From Brevinematales bacterium (lineage in GTDB: Bacteria; Spirochaetota; Brevinematia; Brevinematales; GWF1-51-8), in assembly GCA_013177895.1 (NCBI GenBank), contig JABLXV010000032.1, positions 23,643-87,642 on the forward strand: a stretch of 64,000 nucleotides of DNA. The letters are read 5' to 3'. Below are positions 19,154 through 28,401 of this stretch, one piece after another (the stretch's first letter is position 1; the number at the start of each line of letters is the position of its first letter). The position numbers and the translations under genes were made by a program. Under the pieces are notes generated by a model. That model searched no databases, was not told where the DNA came from, and saw only the letters and a program-made list of their open reading frames with translations.

Positions 19154-19947
19154 TGGGCGCTCCTCTGCTCTTTAATCTGGACTAAGAGCGAAATTTTCTC
19201 GGCCTTAATCTCGAGCAGTCTCTGTTTAATCAGCAGGAGTTCGGATATTTTTTCGAGTAATTGTTTCTCTTTGGCGAGTTTCTGGTTCTTCTGCTTCAAC
19301 GTATCCACCTCGGAGATGATCGTCTCGACTTTTTTATTCTGCTCGGACTCCTCGGTAATAATCGATTGAAGTTTGTCGATAAAAGCGCGGATATCGTACG
19401 CGAGAGCCGTATCGGGATATTTATTCAGGATGAGTTCCATCGTATTCAGAGAGACATGGAAATCCTTCAGTCCCATATACCCCCGGGCGAGCCAGTAGAG
19501 CGCGTTATCCCCGAGATTGTCCTTATCGCCGTACTTCGAGATATAATCGTTGAGAACCGTTATACCCTCGCTGTAGTTTTTATCGAGCACGAGCGTCCGG
19601 CCGAGTTTATAAAGGGCTTTGGTGTAGATTTCCGAATCCTGGTAGCTCTGCACTACGATGCGATAGTTTTCTATCGCCTGAACGTAGTTTTTCTGCATGA
19701 AATAGGCGTCGCCGAGGAAGTAATAACTCCTCGCCTGATAGCGTACCAGCGTACTTTTGGATTCCTGCGCGATCTCCGTAATGGAAATAACTGTTTTCAG
19801 ACCGGTCATCGCCTCCGAAAGATCGTTATCAGCCAGCGCTTTTACCGCCTTCAGGTATATATCCCGAACTTCCGTAATTTCAATTGGGTAGAGCTGCACT
19901 GCAATTAAAAGAAATGCGACGAGAATGTACCGCTTTTTCATAAGCAC
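19150..19947 (-). CDS. Exported TPR protein
   Basis: 265 aa with an N-terminal signal peptide (MLMKKRYILVAFLLIAVQLYP) and about four tetratricopeptide repeats (ARSYYFLGDAYFMQKNYVQA; TKALYKLGRTLVLDKNYSEG; DNALYWLARGYMGLKDF), then a C-terminal coiled coil (about 205-262). The layout is like CpoB/YbgF-type periplasmic TPR proteins but without clear orthology. It is translationally coupled to the downstream exported protein gene. A scaffold role in the envelope is an inference. Confidence 0.78.
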   Translation of the reverse strand: MLMKKRYILVAFLLIAVQLYPIEITEVRDIYLKAVKALADNDLSEAMTGLKTVISITEIAQESKSTLVRYQARSYYFLGDAYFMQKNYVQAIENYRIVVQSYQDSEIYTKALYKLGRTLVLDKNYSEGITVLNDYISKYGDKDNLGDNALYWLARGYMGLKDFHVSLNTMELILNKYPDTALAYDIRAFIDKLQSIITEESEQNKKVETIISEVDTLKQKNQKLAKEKQLLEKISELLLIKQRLLEIKAEKISLLVQIKEQRSAQ

Positions 19948-19976
19948 CTCACCAAACTTTCAGCAATATTATAGTA

Positions 19977-20435
19977 CTAATGTAACTCTTTTTCAAGTAT
20001 ATTGATTAAAGCGCGAAGCCCCCACTCGTAAGAATCCGCCCCGAAACCCGCGATTACCCCCGCGGCAATGTCCGATAGGTATGAATGATGCCGGAATTCC
20101 TCACGTTTGTAGATATTCGTCAGATGCACCTCGACAAACGGGATACCCACCGCGAGGATGGCGTCCCGTATCGCGATAGACGTATGGGTGTACGCGCCTG
20201 CGTTAATGATTATCCCGGAGGCGGAAATCCCCTCGCTCTGGATATAGTTCACGATGTCGCCTTCCGAATTGGACTGGAAGTGCGGGGCCGTATAGCCCAG
20301 ATCGGCGGCGATCTTTTTTACGCTCCCGACTATATCGTCAAGATTACGGGAGCCGTATTTATCCGGTTCCCGCGTGCCGAGCATATTGAGATTTGGCCCG
20401 TTGATAATCAGTATCCTTCGCGTCTTACCATCCAT
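19977..20435 (-). CDS. aroQ: Type II 3-dehydroquinate dehydratase
   Basis: 152 aa; third step of the shikimate pathway. Diagnostic segments: ILIINGPNLNMLGTREP (about 9-25), the active-site tyrosine in DKYGS, SNSEGDIVNYIQ, INAGAYTHTS and PFVEVHLTNIYKREEFRHHS with the catalytic histidine. It overlaps the 3' end of the upstream lipoprotein gene by 11 bp. An ordinary housekeeping enzyme of normal length. Confidence 0.96.
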   Translation of the reverse strand: MDGKTRRILIINGPNLNMLGTREPDKYGSRNLDDIVGSVKKIAADLGYTAPHFQSNSEGDIVNYIQSEGISASGIIINAGAYTHTSIAIRDAILAVGIPFVEVHLTNIYKREEFRHHSYLSDIAAGVIAGFGADSYEWGLRALINILEKELH

Positions 20436-21411
20436 CGCTCTTTCCTGCCTTCGGGGCGATCGCCCCTGTATTGGGACCGTTCTCTATCACAAACCATTTA
20501 TATCCTTCGACCGCTTCCGTTCCGGGAATCCCCGTCTTTTGAAGGGTGAAAATGCCCTGCGCCTTCGAGTAATACGCCTGGGTGATTTTCGCTGTACTTT
20601 CCTTCGATAGATTGCCTATCACGATAAAGTTCTTATGATTCGGCTGATCGCTCATAAATTTCGCTATCCATCCGTAGCCGTCATATTCCCGCGAGATGAT
20701 CACAATATGGGTATTTCTATATTCTATATAGTAATAACCGTCCTTTCCGGGCGAGATATTCTTCCCGTCGTAGTGGAGAGCGAACGCCGGGATAATAATA
20801 GTCGACGAGAGGAGCGCGGAATTGTTCCGGTAGAACTGTTCGAATTCCCCCGCGCTCATACTGTCCTTATCGGACATGAGTATCATAAAGTTCGGCGCGT
20901 TCTGCGCCTCAATCTTCTGGTCGGTTATCTTGGTAATCCCGAATGTAAACTGGAACACGTTGCCGTAAGGAACTGTCTTTATCGACGAGATTTTCTGGAG
21001 AGTCTGGGATTCCGTCTGGAGCTCAAAACGGTACACCGCGCTTTCCTCGAGCTGCTGGAACGCCATCTGGTGGAACGCGCTCAGATTGTTGTCTTTCCGC
21101 ACCCAGTCGATATCCCCGACCATACTGAAAAAGACGACGGTTTTTTTAGGGCTCGCGGTAAAATAATTCAAGGTGACCGACTGCATATCGTTGCCGATCG
21201 GGAGGAAGAACGGGCCGAACTCCACCGGGAGCTTGGATGCGTCCGGGGAGGGGGTATCGTACTCCGGGGCGATCTTGCCGTCATCCATCTGGACAGCTCC
21301 CGAACCGGTTATATCGTTCATTATCCACCCGCTTTTTATCACGGCTGCCCCGCTTTGGCCGCATGAGGCCGTCAGTACGGCGGACAGCATGAATATGAAA
21401 ATCTTACCCAT
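20425..21411 (-). CDS. Putative lipoprotein, unknown function
   Basis: 328 aa. The N-terminus MGKIFIFMLSAVLTASCGQ is a lipoprotein signal with the acylated cysteine at 17. The body is beta-rich (PVEFGPFFLPIGNDMQSVTL; YYIEYRNTHIVIISREYDG) and contains no motif I recognise. It is the first gene of the long minus-strand run. The upstream region holds a hairpin at 21466-21485 but no convincing promoter. Confidence 0.7.
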   Translation of the reverse strand: MGKIFIFMLSAVLTASCGQSGAAVIKSGWIMNDITGSGAVQMDDGKIAPEYDTPSPDASKLPVEFGPFFLPIGNDMQSVTLNYFTASPKKTVVFFSMVGDIDWVRKDNNLSAFHQMAFQQLEESAVYRFELQTESQTLQKISSIKTVPYGNVFQFTFGITKITDQKIEAQNAPNFMILMSDKDSMSAGEFEQFYRNNSALLSSTIIIPAFALHYDGKNISPGKDGYYYIEYRNTHIVIISREYDGYGWIAKFMSDQPNHKNFIVIGNLSKESTAKITQAYYSKAQGIFTLQKTGIPGTEAVEGYKWFVIENGPNTGAIAPKAGKSDGW

Positions 21412-21465
21412 AGGTTTCTCCTGAAAAAATATTTCTGAGGGCGGTTTTAAAAATCCCGCGTAATT

Positions 21466-21485
21466 CCCGGTTTCCGCAAACCGGG
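21466..21485. other. Perfect 8-bp hairpin upstream of the lipoprotein gene
   Basis: CCCGGTTT and AAACCGGG arms flank a 4-base loop. There is no T-run on either side, so it is not a classical terminator. It lies in the divergent region between two genes and could be part of the minus-strand leader. Role unknown. Confidence 0.35.
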
Positions 21486-21613
21486 GGCTAATCGGATGAT
21501 CCGCCGGACGGACGATGTTTCACGCGGAAATGCGGCGTTTTTTTAAAAAGCCCTATATTAATATCGGTTCGTCAGTTAAAAAATTGAAAAATCGGGGGAA
21601 ATACTTATTTCTA

Positions 21614-21642
21614 TTGACAAAAATTCATTTTATTCCTAAAGT
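21614..21642 (+). promoter_or_regulatory. Sigma-70 type promoter of the HAMP protein gene
   Basis: A consensus TTGACA and TAAAGT with a 17-bp spacer, followed by a 64-bp leader and an AGGAGG Shine-Dalgarno before the ATG at 21707. Confidence 0.6.
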
Positions 21643-21706
21643 ATTATTACAGTATTGAGGACAGTACTGCCGATAAATCCAAATAGCATATTACAGGAGG
21701 AGTTCT

Positions 21707-22534
21707 ATGGCCGCGGGTAAAAAAAGTTTCAGATGGAGATATTTTATCGATAAGCCCTTCCAGCTCAGGTTTATCGCGAGATTCGCAATACTTATCTTAT
21801 TGGGTATGATTTTATCCCTCGCCATGATATTAATCACCAATCTGAATAAGTATACAAGCCCAATTTTCTTCCAGGCGAAAAACACGGAAAATATGGAAAA
21901 AATTGTCGCATCCGTCGATTCCCTGAATTCGCTACTCGCGAAACTTCAAGCGGGTGATATCTCGGAGATCGTCGTTGTCGCAATGAGCGACGGTTATAAG
22001 ACCAACGAGCTAAAAATTACCGACAAAATGAAGGAAGCGGTGTCAGGTTTAGCCTCCACTACTCTCGCGGGCATCAGCGGTAATGAAATAGACAGCATCA
22101 ATAAAAACATCGCCGTACTGGAAGCCAACCATTCCGACGCTAACGCTATGAACGAGATCAGAAAATCCCTGGACGCTATGATTGCACAGGGAATTTACAA
22201 CGAAGCCTCCAACTATGTACAGGCAGTCAAGAGCGACCCGATCGGGGCGATTATCCTTTCCATCAACCTGGGTAAATCCTATAACCTGTTCGACCTATAT
22301 CTCTTCCCGATTGTCGGAGTGAGCATACTTTACCTTGCCCTGATCATCGTATTCGGCTTGTTTATTTCCCATAAAATGGCCGGGCCCGTTTACCGTATTA
22401 AAAAGACCTTATTGGAAGCAGTCGACGGGAATGTCGACGTCACCAAGATTCATTTCCGCCTGAGAAAGGGCGACGAACTGAAAGAACTGGTGGACGCATT
22501 GAACGGTTTTATCGCGAAGATCAATAAGAAGTAG
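21707..22534 (+). CDS. Membrane protein with periplasmic sensor-like region and HAMP domain, no output domain
   Basis: 275 aa: membrane helix 1 (about 24-46), an alpha-helical extracytoplasmic region (about 47-200), membrane helix 2 (about 203-225) and a HAMP-like segment (SHKMAGPVYRIKKTLLEAV, then DELKELVDALNGF) that ends the protein. The layout is that of a chemoreceptor or histidine kinase sensor half, but nothing follows the HAMP. It has its own promoter and terminator, so it is a single-gene unit. It might signal through a partner protein. A truncation is unlikely because the stop is followed directly by a strong terminator. Confidence 0.75.
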   Translation: MAAGKKSFRWRYFIDKPFQLRFIARFAILILLGMILSLAMILITNLNKYTSPIFFQAKNTENMEKIVASVDSLNSLLAKLQAGDISEIVVVAMSDGYKTNELKITDKMKEAVSGLASTTLAGISGNEIDSINKNIAVLEANHSDANAMNEIRKSLDAMIAQGIYNEASNYVQAVKSDPIGAIILSINLGKSYNLFDLYLFPIVGVSILYLALIIVFGLFISHKMAGPVYRIKKTLLEAVDGNVDVTKIHFRLRKGDELKELVDALNGFIAKINKK

Positions 22535-22551
22535 ATTCTCCTTTCTTAGAT

Positions 22552-22583
22552 AAAGGCTGTCCATCCCGGACAGCCTTTTTTTT
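22552..22583 (+). terminator. Rho-independent terminator of the HAMP protein gene
   Basis: Perfect 11-bp stem (22552-22562 with 22568-22578), 5-base loop, and a run of eight T at 22576-22583, 17 bp after the stop. Confidence 0.92.
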
Positions 22584-22718
22584 ATCCCCGGAACCTTACC
22601 CAAAGCGATCTATTATCATACCGAATTAAGGAATATAACAGACTGCTCCTCGCAGTGACATAAAATAGTAAGAATTGCCGCTTCGTCAGCAGCCCCGATA
22701 GCTGAACCTTTTCGCGGG

Positions 22719-22746
22719 TTGACTTTTTTCAATTTTGTATTATCAT
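22719..22746 (+). promoter_or_regulatory. Candidate promoter of rpoN
   Basis: TTGACT and TATCAT separated by 16 bp, about 48 bp before the rpoN ATG at 22795. Confidence 0.5.
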
Positions 22747-22794
22747 TTATTCGTACTTGGAAAGATTTTTGCTAAAAGCGTACCGAGGTATAGA

Positions 22795-24156
22795 ATGCGT
22801 TTGGAGATTACACAAACCCAGAAACAGATCATTTCTCCCGTGATTATGCAGACTCTCGAACTTCTCCAGATTCCCGCTATAGAACTGACCGAGAAACTGG
22901 AAGAAGAGGCTGAGGCGAATCCCATCCTCGAACTGGAATACCCCGCGGGTAAGGGCGAAGAATCCGCCGGGGTCGACGAGGAGGTCGAGAACACGTTTCA
23001 GGATTCCAGCGATAACGGGTATGACGCGCCGTCCCCAAAAAAGAACGATTTCCGCGATTATAATAATAAGTCCTATATAGAAAATATGTCCGTCGAAACG
23101 GTCAATATCTACGACCACCTGATGGAGCAGATACAGTTTCTGATCTTTACCCCGCTTGAGATCGAGATCGCGGGTATCATCATCACCAGTCTCGACGACC
23201 GCGGATTTCTATCCATCCCGCCGGAGACACTCACGATACCCGATAAATTTACCGTTGCCGAATTCGAGAGCGTCCGCCAGCGCATCCTGCGTCTCGATCC
23301 GTTGGGTATCGCCTCGAAAGACCTCTACGAATACCTCCTCATCCAGATCGAGGAGCGTTACGGAAAACGCAGCCTTGAGTACCGGATTATGCTGCGCTAT
23401 GTCGACCTTCTCGAAAAGAAGATGTACAGTAAAATCGCGAAAAAGATGAATATCAAGTTCGAGGACGTGGTCGCGGCGGTGGAGAGCATAAAAAAGCTCA
23501 ATGTTTCCCCGGCGTTGGAATTCTCACGCGATACCGTGCGTTACGTAGTCCCCGACGCCCGTGTCGAGGTCAAGGAGAACAAGATACAGGTTGTCCTCAA
23601 CGACGAATATATCCCGAATATCAAGCTCAATAAATACTACCTCGATATCTACACCAGCGCGAAGGACCGTACGACCAAGGGGTTCCTGAAAGAAAATATC
23701 GACCGGGCGAAGATACTGATCGAGAACCTGAAATCGCGAAAGGAAATTATCTTTAAGGTCATCCTGAAAATTGTGGAAAAACAGCGCGATTTCTTTCTCA
23801 AAGGCGTACAGTATCAAGTTCCTTTAAAATTAAAAGATATTGCCGATGAATTAAGTATCCACGAATCGACGGTAAGCCGCGCGATCAAGGAGAAATATAT
23901 CCAGACCGACCGGGGAATTATCTGCCTGAAGCAGTTTTTCTCGACCCAGGTCGGAAACGATGACGTTTCGTCCAAGAGCATCAAGGAGATACTGAAAAGG
24001 ATCGTGGAAGCCGAGGATAAGGATTCACCCCTCAGCGATGATAAGATTGTCAGACTGCTGAAAAACCGCGGGATGAAACTTTCGCGCAGAACAGTAGCTA
24101 AGTATCGTTCGGAATTAAACATCCCCGCCGCTTTTTTGCGGCGTAACCCGTTATAA
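22795..24156 (+). CDS. rpoN: RNA polymerase sigma-54 factor
   Basis: 453 aa. Region I has the Gln/Leu-rich activator-interaction segment (ITQTQKQIISPVIMQTLELLQ begins at 5), then an acidic region II, core-binding domain, helix-turn-helix (KLKDIADELSIHESTVSRAIKEKYI) and the RpoN box SRRTVAKYR (430-438). The start at 22795 has GAGG six bases upstream; an earlier TTG at 22735 would add 20 residues and lies inside the promoter. It would serve the GAF-AAA+ activator at 10052. fapA follows by 10 bp. Confidence 0.96.
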   Translation: MRLEITQTQKQIISPVIMQTLELLQIPAIELTEKLEEEAEANPILELEYPAGKGEESAGVDEEVENTFQDSSDNGYDAPSPKKNDFRDYNNKSYIENMSVETVNIYDHLMEQIQFLIFTPLEIEIAGIIITSLDDRGFLSIPPETLTIPDKFTVAEFESVRQRILRLDPLGIASKDLYEYLLIQIEERYGKRSLEYRIMLRYVDLLEKKMYSKIAKKMNIKFEDVVAAVESIKKLNVSPALEFSRDTVRYVVPDARVEVKENKIQVVLNDEYIPNIKLNKYYLDIYTSAKDRTTKGFLKENIDRAKILIENLKSRKEIIFKVILKIVEKQRDFFLKGVQYQVPLKLKDIADELSIHESTVSRAIKEKYIQTDRGIICLKQFFSTQVGNDDVSSKSIKEILKRIVEAEDKDSPLSDDKIVRLLKNRGMKLSRRTVAKYRSELNIPAAFLRRNPL

Positions 24157-24166
24157 GGGGGAAACA

Positions 24167-26146
24167 ATGGACCGGTTGAGAGAGATATTAGAAAACGATC
24201 AGGCAAACGAACTGGAACGAAACGCTGGAAATTCCATAGATGGCGACTATGATAATGAAGTCGAGGTATTCGCGTTCTCGGTCGAACAGGCTCTGCAGAA
24301 CGCCTCCGAGGCGCTCGGTACCAGCATCGTCAATCTGGAATACGAAATAATGGAAAAAGGTACGAACGGTATCTTCGGCTTCTATAAAAAACCCTACCGG
24401 ATACTGGTTCGTAAGACATCTTCGATGGACACTACCCATATTATGGGCGGCTTGCAAACCGATTTCGACGCGCATAATGCAGTTCTCCAGAATCAGGACG
24501 GCATGTTCAAGGTGCAGGTACGAAAAGCAGGTGTTATGCTGAAGGTTACCGCTCCCAAGGGTGAGGGTAAGCCGGTCGATTTTGCCGCGATCATCGGAAA
24601 TCTCCAGCGTAGGGAAATTAACAACGCCGACCAGAACGCGATTAAAAAAACGCTCGCCCGGGCTTCCGGGGACTGGGTGCGCATCGGGGACTATATCCCC
24701 TCGCCGAACGACAGTATTGTCCAGATGCAGATCGCTCCCGACGAAATGAAGGCGTTCGTCACGATCACCAAACCGGAAAAATTCGGGCGTGTTCCCGAAT
24801 CTGAAGAAATCATTTCATTACTGAAAGGAAAAAACGTTCATTACGGCTTCAAGGAAAACGTCATCAAGGACTCGATCGATAACGAATTATTCAATATGCC
24901 GATACTGGTCGCCGAGGGCGATATGCCGATAGAAGGGAAAGACGCCGAGATTCGGTATCATTTCAAGACCGCCAACGACGAGGTGAAATTCGCGGTCGCG
25001 GACGACGGAAGCGTCGACTTCCATAAGCTGGACATTATCCAGAGCGTCGTGGTGGGCCAGGTTCTCGCGACTAAGGTACCCGGCGAAAAAGGAAAGGCCG
25101 GCCGTACGATAACCGGGAGAATTATCCCCGCCCGCGACGGACGCGACGTAAAACTGATACCCGGCACAAACACCCAGCCCTCGCCGGATAATATGCAGAT
25201 TGTTTCCACCATCAACGGGCACGTCAATTTTAAGAACGGACGCGTCAATGTGGAAGAGGTATGGGAGGTCACCGGGGATGTGGATATGACGACGGGCGAT
25301 ATCAATTATCCGGGTACGGTCATCATCTACGGTAACGTCAACGATACGTTCAAGGTTTATTCCGGCGGGAATATAGAGATAAAAGGTAATGTCGGTAAGG
25401 CGGAGGTAGTCGCCGAAGGGGATATTATCGTCCGGCAGGGTATACAGGGCAAGGACGAAGCGAAAATCACCTGCGGTGGCGAACTATACGCCCGTTTTAT
25501 CGAACGTTGCAATATCAAGACAGAGGGCGATATTTTTGTCACCGAGGTTATTCTTCACTGTCATGTTGACTGCAAAAGCAATATCTACGTATCCGGGGGT
25601 AAGCGTTCTCAGATAGCGGGCGGGCATGTACGCGCGCTCAAGGAAATCAACGCGAAATTCCTCGGCGCGGAAGCCTATACGGAAACGCTTCTCGAAGCGG
25701 GTATCGATCCGGACGCGGAAGATAAGCTGATCGAAGTTATCAGACGGCGCGACGAGCTGTCGAAGGAACTTTCCGAGATCGGGAAACAGTTGAACAATCT
25801 CTCCATGATGATGGCGTCGGGCCCGCTTCCTCCGGGTAAGGAAGAAACCTACCAGATGCTCTCCGTCAAGAATATCGAATTTAAGGAAGAGTTGAACGCT
25901 CTTTCCGAGCAGGCCGAGGAACTACAGAAGTATCTGGAATCGCTGGGTAAAGACGCCAAGATCAGCGCGTCGAAAACCACCTACCCCGGCGTAAAGATAA
26001 AAATCAAGAATCTCACTCTGCCGATTAAGACGGAATTTAAATTCGTCACCTTCTATAAAGAAGGCGCCGATATTCGTTATGTGCCGTATGAAAAACCGAA
26101 AGAGATTGACGAGAAGCTTTTAGCTATGTCTAAAAGAAAGATTTAA
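24167..26146 (+). CDS. Jag_N/FapA (DUF342) protein
   Basis: 659 aa. Residues about 25-85 form a Jag N-terminal domain (EVFAFSVEQALQNASEALG, FGFYKKPYRILV), followed by the FapA/DUF342 region: an N-domain (about 100-330) and a repetitive right-handed beta-helix (GNVNDTFKVYSGGNIEIKGN, VAEGDIIVRQGIQG; about 370-500). A coiled coil (about 525-610) and a C-terminal strand segment complete it. FapA-like proteins are thought to form self-assembling cytoplasmic scaffolds; a Vibrio member connects glucose signalling to flagellar assembly. Position 10 bp after rpoN suggests co-expression. The Jag domain hints at RNA or division-linked roles but this is not proven. Confidence 0.87.
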   Translation: MDRLREILENDQANELERNAGNSIDGDYDNEVEVFAFSVEQALQNASEALGTSIVNLEYEIMEKGTNGIFGFYKKPYRILVRKTSSMDTTHIMGGLQTDFDAHNAVLQNQDGMFKVQVRKAGVMLKVTAPKGEGKPVDFAAIIGNLQRREINNADQNAIKKTLARASGDWVRIGDYIPSPNDSIVQMQIAPDEMKAFVTITKPEKFGRVPESEEIISLLKGKNVHYGFKENVIKDSIDNELFNMPILVAEGDMPIEGKDAEIRYHFKTANDEVKFAVADDGSVDFHKLDIIQSVVVGQVLATKVPGEKGKAGRTITGRIIPARDGRDVKLIPGTNTQPSPDNMQIVSTINGHVNFKNGRVNVEEVWEVTGDVDMTTGDINYPGTVIIYGNVNDTFKVYSGGNIEIKGNVGKAEVVAEGDIIVRQGIQGKDEAKITCGGELYARFIERCNIKTEGDIFVTEVILHCHVDCKSNIYVSGGKRSQIAGGHVRALKEINAKFLGAEAYTETLLEAGIDPDAEDKLIEVIRRRDELSKELSEIGKQLNNLSMMMASGPLPPGKEETYQMLSVKNIEFKEELNALSEQAEELQKYLESLGKDAKISASKTTYPGVKIKIKNLTLPIKTEFKFVTFYKEGADIRYVPYEKPKEIDEKLLAMSKRKI

Positions 26147-26214
26147 TATATTTCCCTTTTTTTTATATTTAAGCTAAAATATAATATGTTTAATGATAAG
26201 AGGGTGCTCTAAGA

Positions 26215-27042
26215 ATGGAACCGGATATCAAAGAACTTATTGAATCTGCAAAGCCATACATCGAAGATAAACTGCTTCAAACACGTAAGAAATTCGAATT
26301 AGTAGTAGCATCCTTATCGGACGCAAAAAAGAAAAGCGAACTACTCGAAAGTATCAGGGAAGTCGAACGCGACATTAAAAAACTCCACGCCGGATTATTT
26401 AACGAAAAAGACCTGACCAAGTATAAGCTGGATAAGAACGACCTGAAGAACAATCTTTCCGGCGTATCCACTGAAAAGGGTATCGGCGAATATAAAATTC
26501 TCCGCAATATACCGATAGTTAATCTGAATCAGCATTCGTTCAATCAGGAAATAAACGCGCTTTGGAGCTACATGCAATTTTTTGAGAAAGAGTACCTCGG
26601 GCTCCTCAGCGAACAGAACCTTCGTTTGGACTACGGCCACGCTTACCAGCGCGATAAGTTTTACACCTCCTTCAATGAAACCAACCGTTTCATCCAGAGG
26701 TACGGCGAACTTCTCGAGCAGATAGAAGACGCTTCCATCCGGGGAAATAAGGACTATCGCGAACGGCTGGTTTCCATTCAGGGAAAGCAGTACCGCGATG
26801 TGATACTCCGTTCCGGTAAATTTCTGCATAGTCTGGACGGTTTTATAGAAAGTATATTCGAAGCCGAGAGTAATGGGGAAAGGGTGTTATTGGATCCCGA
26901 GAAAACGGTGTCTATCAGCGGAAATCAGGCCAGTATCGAGGGATTGACCTCGAAGGACGCACTTCTGGATTTAAACCGTTTTGTCAAGGAGTTTATCGAT
27001 TTTCTCAAGATACCCGAGATTAAAAAAATAGAGGACGAATAA
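26215..27042 (+). CDS. Coiled-coil protein of unknown function upstream of bactofilin
   Basis: 275 aa, no signal peptide, highly charged and predicted alpha-helical (for example DAKKKSELLESIREVERDIK from about 36). No known domain is recognised. Its stop overlaps the bactofilin start by 1 bp (TAATG), so the two are translationally coupled, and a function with bactofilin filaments is the simplest inference. GGGTGCTCTAAG precedes the ATG. Confidence 0.7.
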   Translation: MEPDIKELIESAKPYIEDKLLQTRKKFELVVASLSDAKKKSELLESIREVERDIKKLHAGLFNEKDLTKYKLDKNDLKNNLSGVSTEKGIGEYKILRNIPIVNLNQHSFNQEINALWSYMQFFEKEYLGLLSEQNLRLDYGHAYQRDKFYTSFNETNRFIQRYGELLEQIEDASIRGNKDYRERLVSIQGKQYRDVILRSGKFLHSLDGFIESIFEAESNGERVLLDPEKTVSISGNQASIEGLTSKDALLDLNRFVKEFIDFLKIPEIKKIEDE

Positions 27043-27434
27043 TGGCAACACCTAATACCCCCGCAAGAACAGTCAACCTGATCGGCGAAAAATCGTTTTT
27101 CGAAGGCCGTTTCCTGGTAAACGGGACTATCCAGATAAACGGAAAATTCGAGGGACAAATCCTTAAAGTAGACACGATTCAGGTCGGTCGTACCGGTAAA
27201 GTAAAGACGGATATAGTCGCTTCGTCCATTGTGGTCGAAGGCGTGGTAGTCGGGAATATCAAGGCGCATACCCGCGTCATGCTGCTTCCTACCGCCCGTA
27301 TGCTGGGCGATATTCATACGCCCGAACTGATTATCCACAACGGGGTTATCCTCGAAGGGAAGTGCCATATCAGTACGGATATGACCCAGCCCGCGCACGA
27401 CACTATTCTCAAACTTTACAATAGTGAAGACTAA
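27042..27434 (+). CDS. Bactofilin
   Basis: 130-aa polymer-forming protein: a short disordered N-terminus, then the bactofilin beta-helix (GEKSFFEGRFLVNGTIQING, GRTGKVKTDIVASSIVVEG, ARMLGDIHTPELIIHNG) and a short C-terminal tail. Bactofilins form nucleotide-free cytoskeletal filaments that place wall or motility factors; in spirochaetes they affect helical shape. It is coupled to the coiled-coil gene before it and overlaps pdxA by 11 bp. Confidence 0.93.
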   Translation: MATPNTPARTVNLIGEKSFFEGRFLVNGTIQINGKFEGQILKVDTIQVGRTGKVKTDIVASSIVVEGVVVGNIKAHTRVMLLPTARMLGDIHTPELIIHNGVILEGKCHISTDMTQPAHDTILKLYNSED

Positions 27435-28401
27435 GGTACTACTGACACTCGGCGACCCGAATAGTATCTCCCCTGAAGTATGCGTAAAGTCTCTCACCAA
27501 ACTTTCACCCGAACAACTCAGCCGCCTGATCGTCATCGGCGATTCAAGCACGATTGACCGTTATTTCCCCCCGGCGTTAGCATCATCCCTGCGATTTGAA
27601 ATAATCGACCCGTCCGCATCCGGCATCGGTTTCCGTCTGTCTCCCGGCACACCCGATCCGTCGGCGGGAGCGATGTCATTCCTCTTCCTGCGCAGGGCTG
27701 TGGAACTGCTCCAATCCGGGAAAGCATCGTACCTGGTGACCGCCCCCGTGTCCAAATCGCTGATCGTACGTTCCGGCCTTCCCGGTACGGCCAACTTCCG
27801 GGGTCATACCGATTACCTCGCCGAATCGTTCGGGATTACCTCATACAGCATGATGTTCCACTCCCCCGATTTAAAGGTTATCCTCGCGACCATCCATACC
27901 CCGTTAAAAAAAGTCCCCGCGGAATTATCCGCCGAAAAGATAGATATCGCGTTGAAAAACGCCCTGCTCTACTATAACATGATGAGAGTGAAGGATTTCC
28001 GAATCGCGGTCTGCGGGCTGAACCCCCATGCCGGAGAATCGGGACTGCTGGGCGGCGAGGACTCGGAAATTATCGCGCCTGTGGTCGAAAGTTACCGCGC
28101 TAAGGGCTACAATATCGAGGGGCCGCTTCCCGCCGATACGGTGTTTTTCCACGCCTACCGCGGGAAGTACGATATGGTAATCGCGATGTACCACGATCAG
28201 GGACTCGCGCCGTTCAAGATGCTGCACTTTATCGACGGGGTCAACATCACGCTGGGACTCCCGTTCCTGCGGACATCGCCCGATCACGGGACGGCGTTCG
28301 ATATCGCCGGGAAGAATATTGCCGATGAAACCAGTATGGATCAATCGATAGATTTTATATTTAAGGCGGACGAATCATGGAAAAAACACACCCCGCGATA
28401 G
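27424..28401 (+). CDS. pdxA: 4-hydroxythreonine-4-phosphate dehydrogenase
   Basis: 325 aa; NAD-dependent oxidation in the DXP-dependent pyridoxal phosphate pathway. Metal-binding histidines are in GHTDYLAE (about 127), MYHDQGLAPFK and TSPDHGTAFDIAG. N-terminal LTLGDPNSISPEV matches the family. The GTG start at 27424 lies inside the bactofilin reading frame (11-bp overlap), and the 3' end overlaps the next gene by 25 bp. Length is normal. Confidence 0.93.
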   Translation: MKTKVLLTLGDPNSISPEVCVKSLTKLSPEQLSRLIVIGDSSTIDRYFPPALASSLRFEIIDPSASGIGFRLSPGTPDPSAGAMSFLFLRRAVELLQSGKASYLVTAPVSKSLIVRSGLPGTANFRGHTDYLAESFGITSYSMMFHSPDLKVILATIHTPLKKVPAELSAEKIDIALKNALLYYNMMRVKDFRIAVCGLNPHAGESGLLGGEDSEIIAPVVESYRAKGYNIEGPLPADTVFFHAYRGKYDMVIAMYHDQGLAPFKMLHFIDGVNITLGLPFLRTSPDHGTAFDIAGKNIADETSMDQSIDFIFKADESWKKHTPR

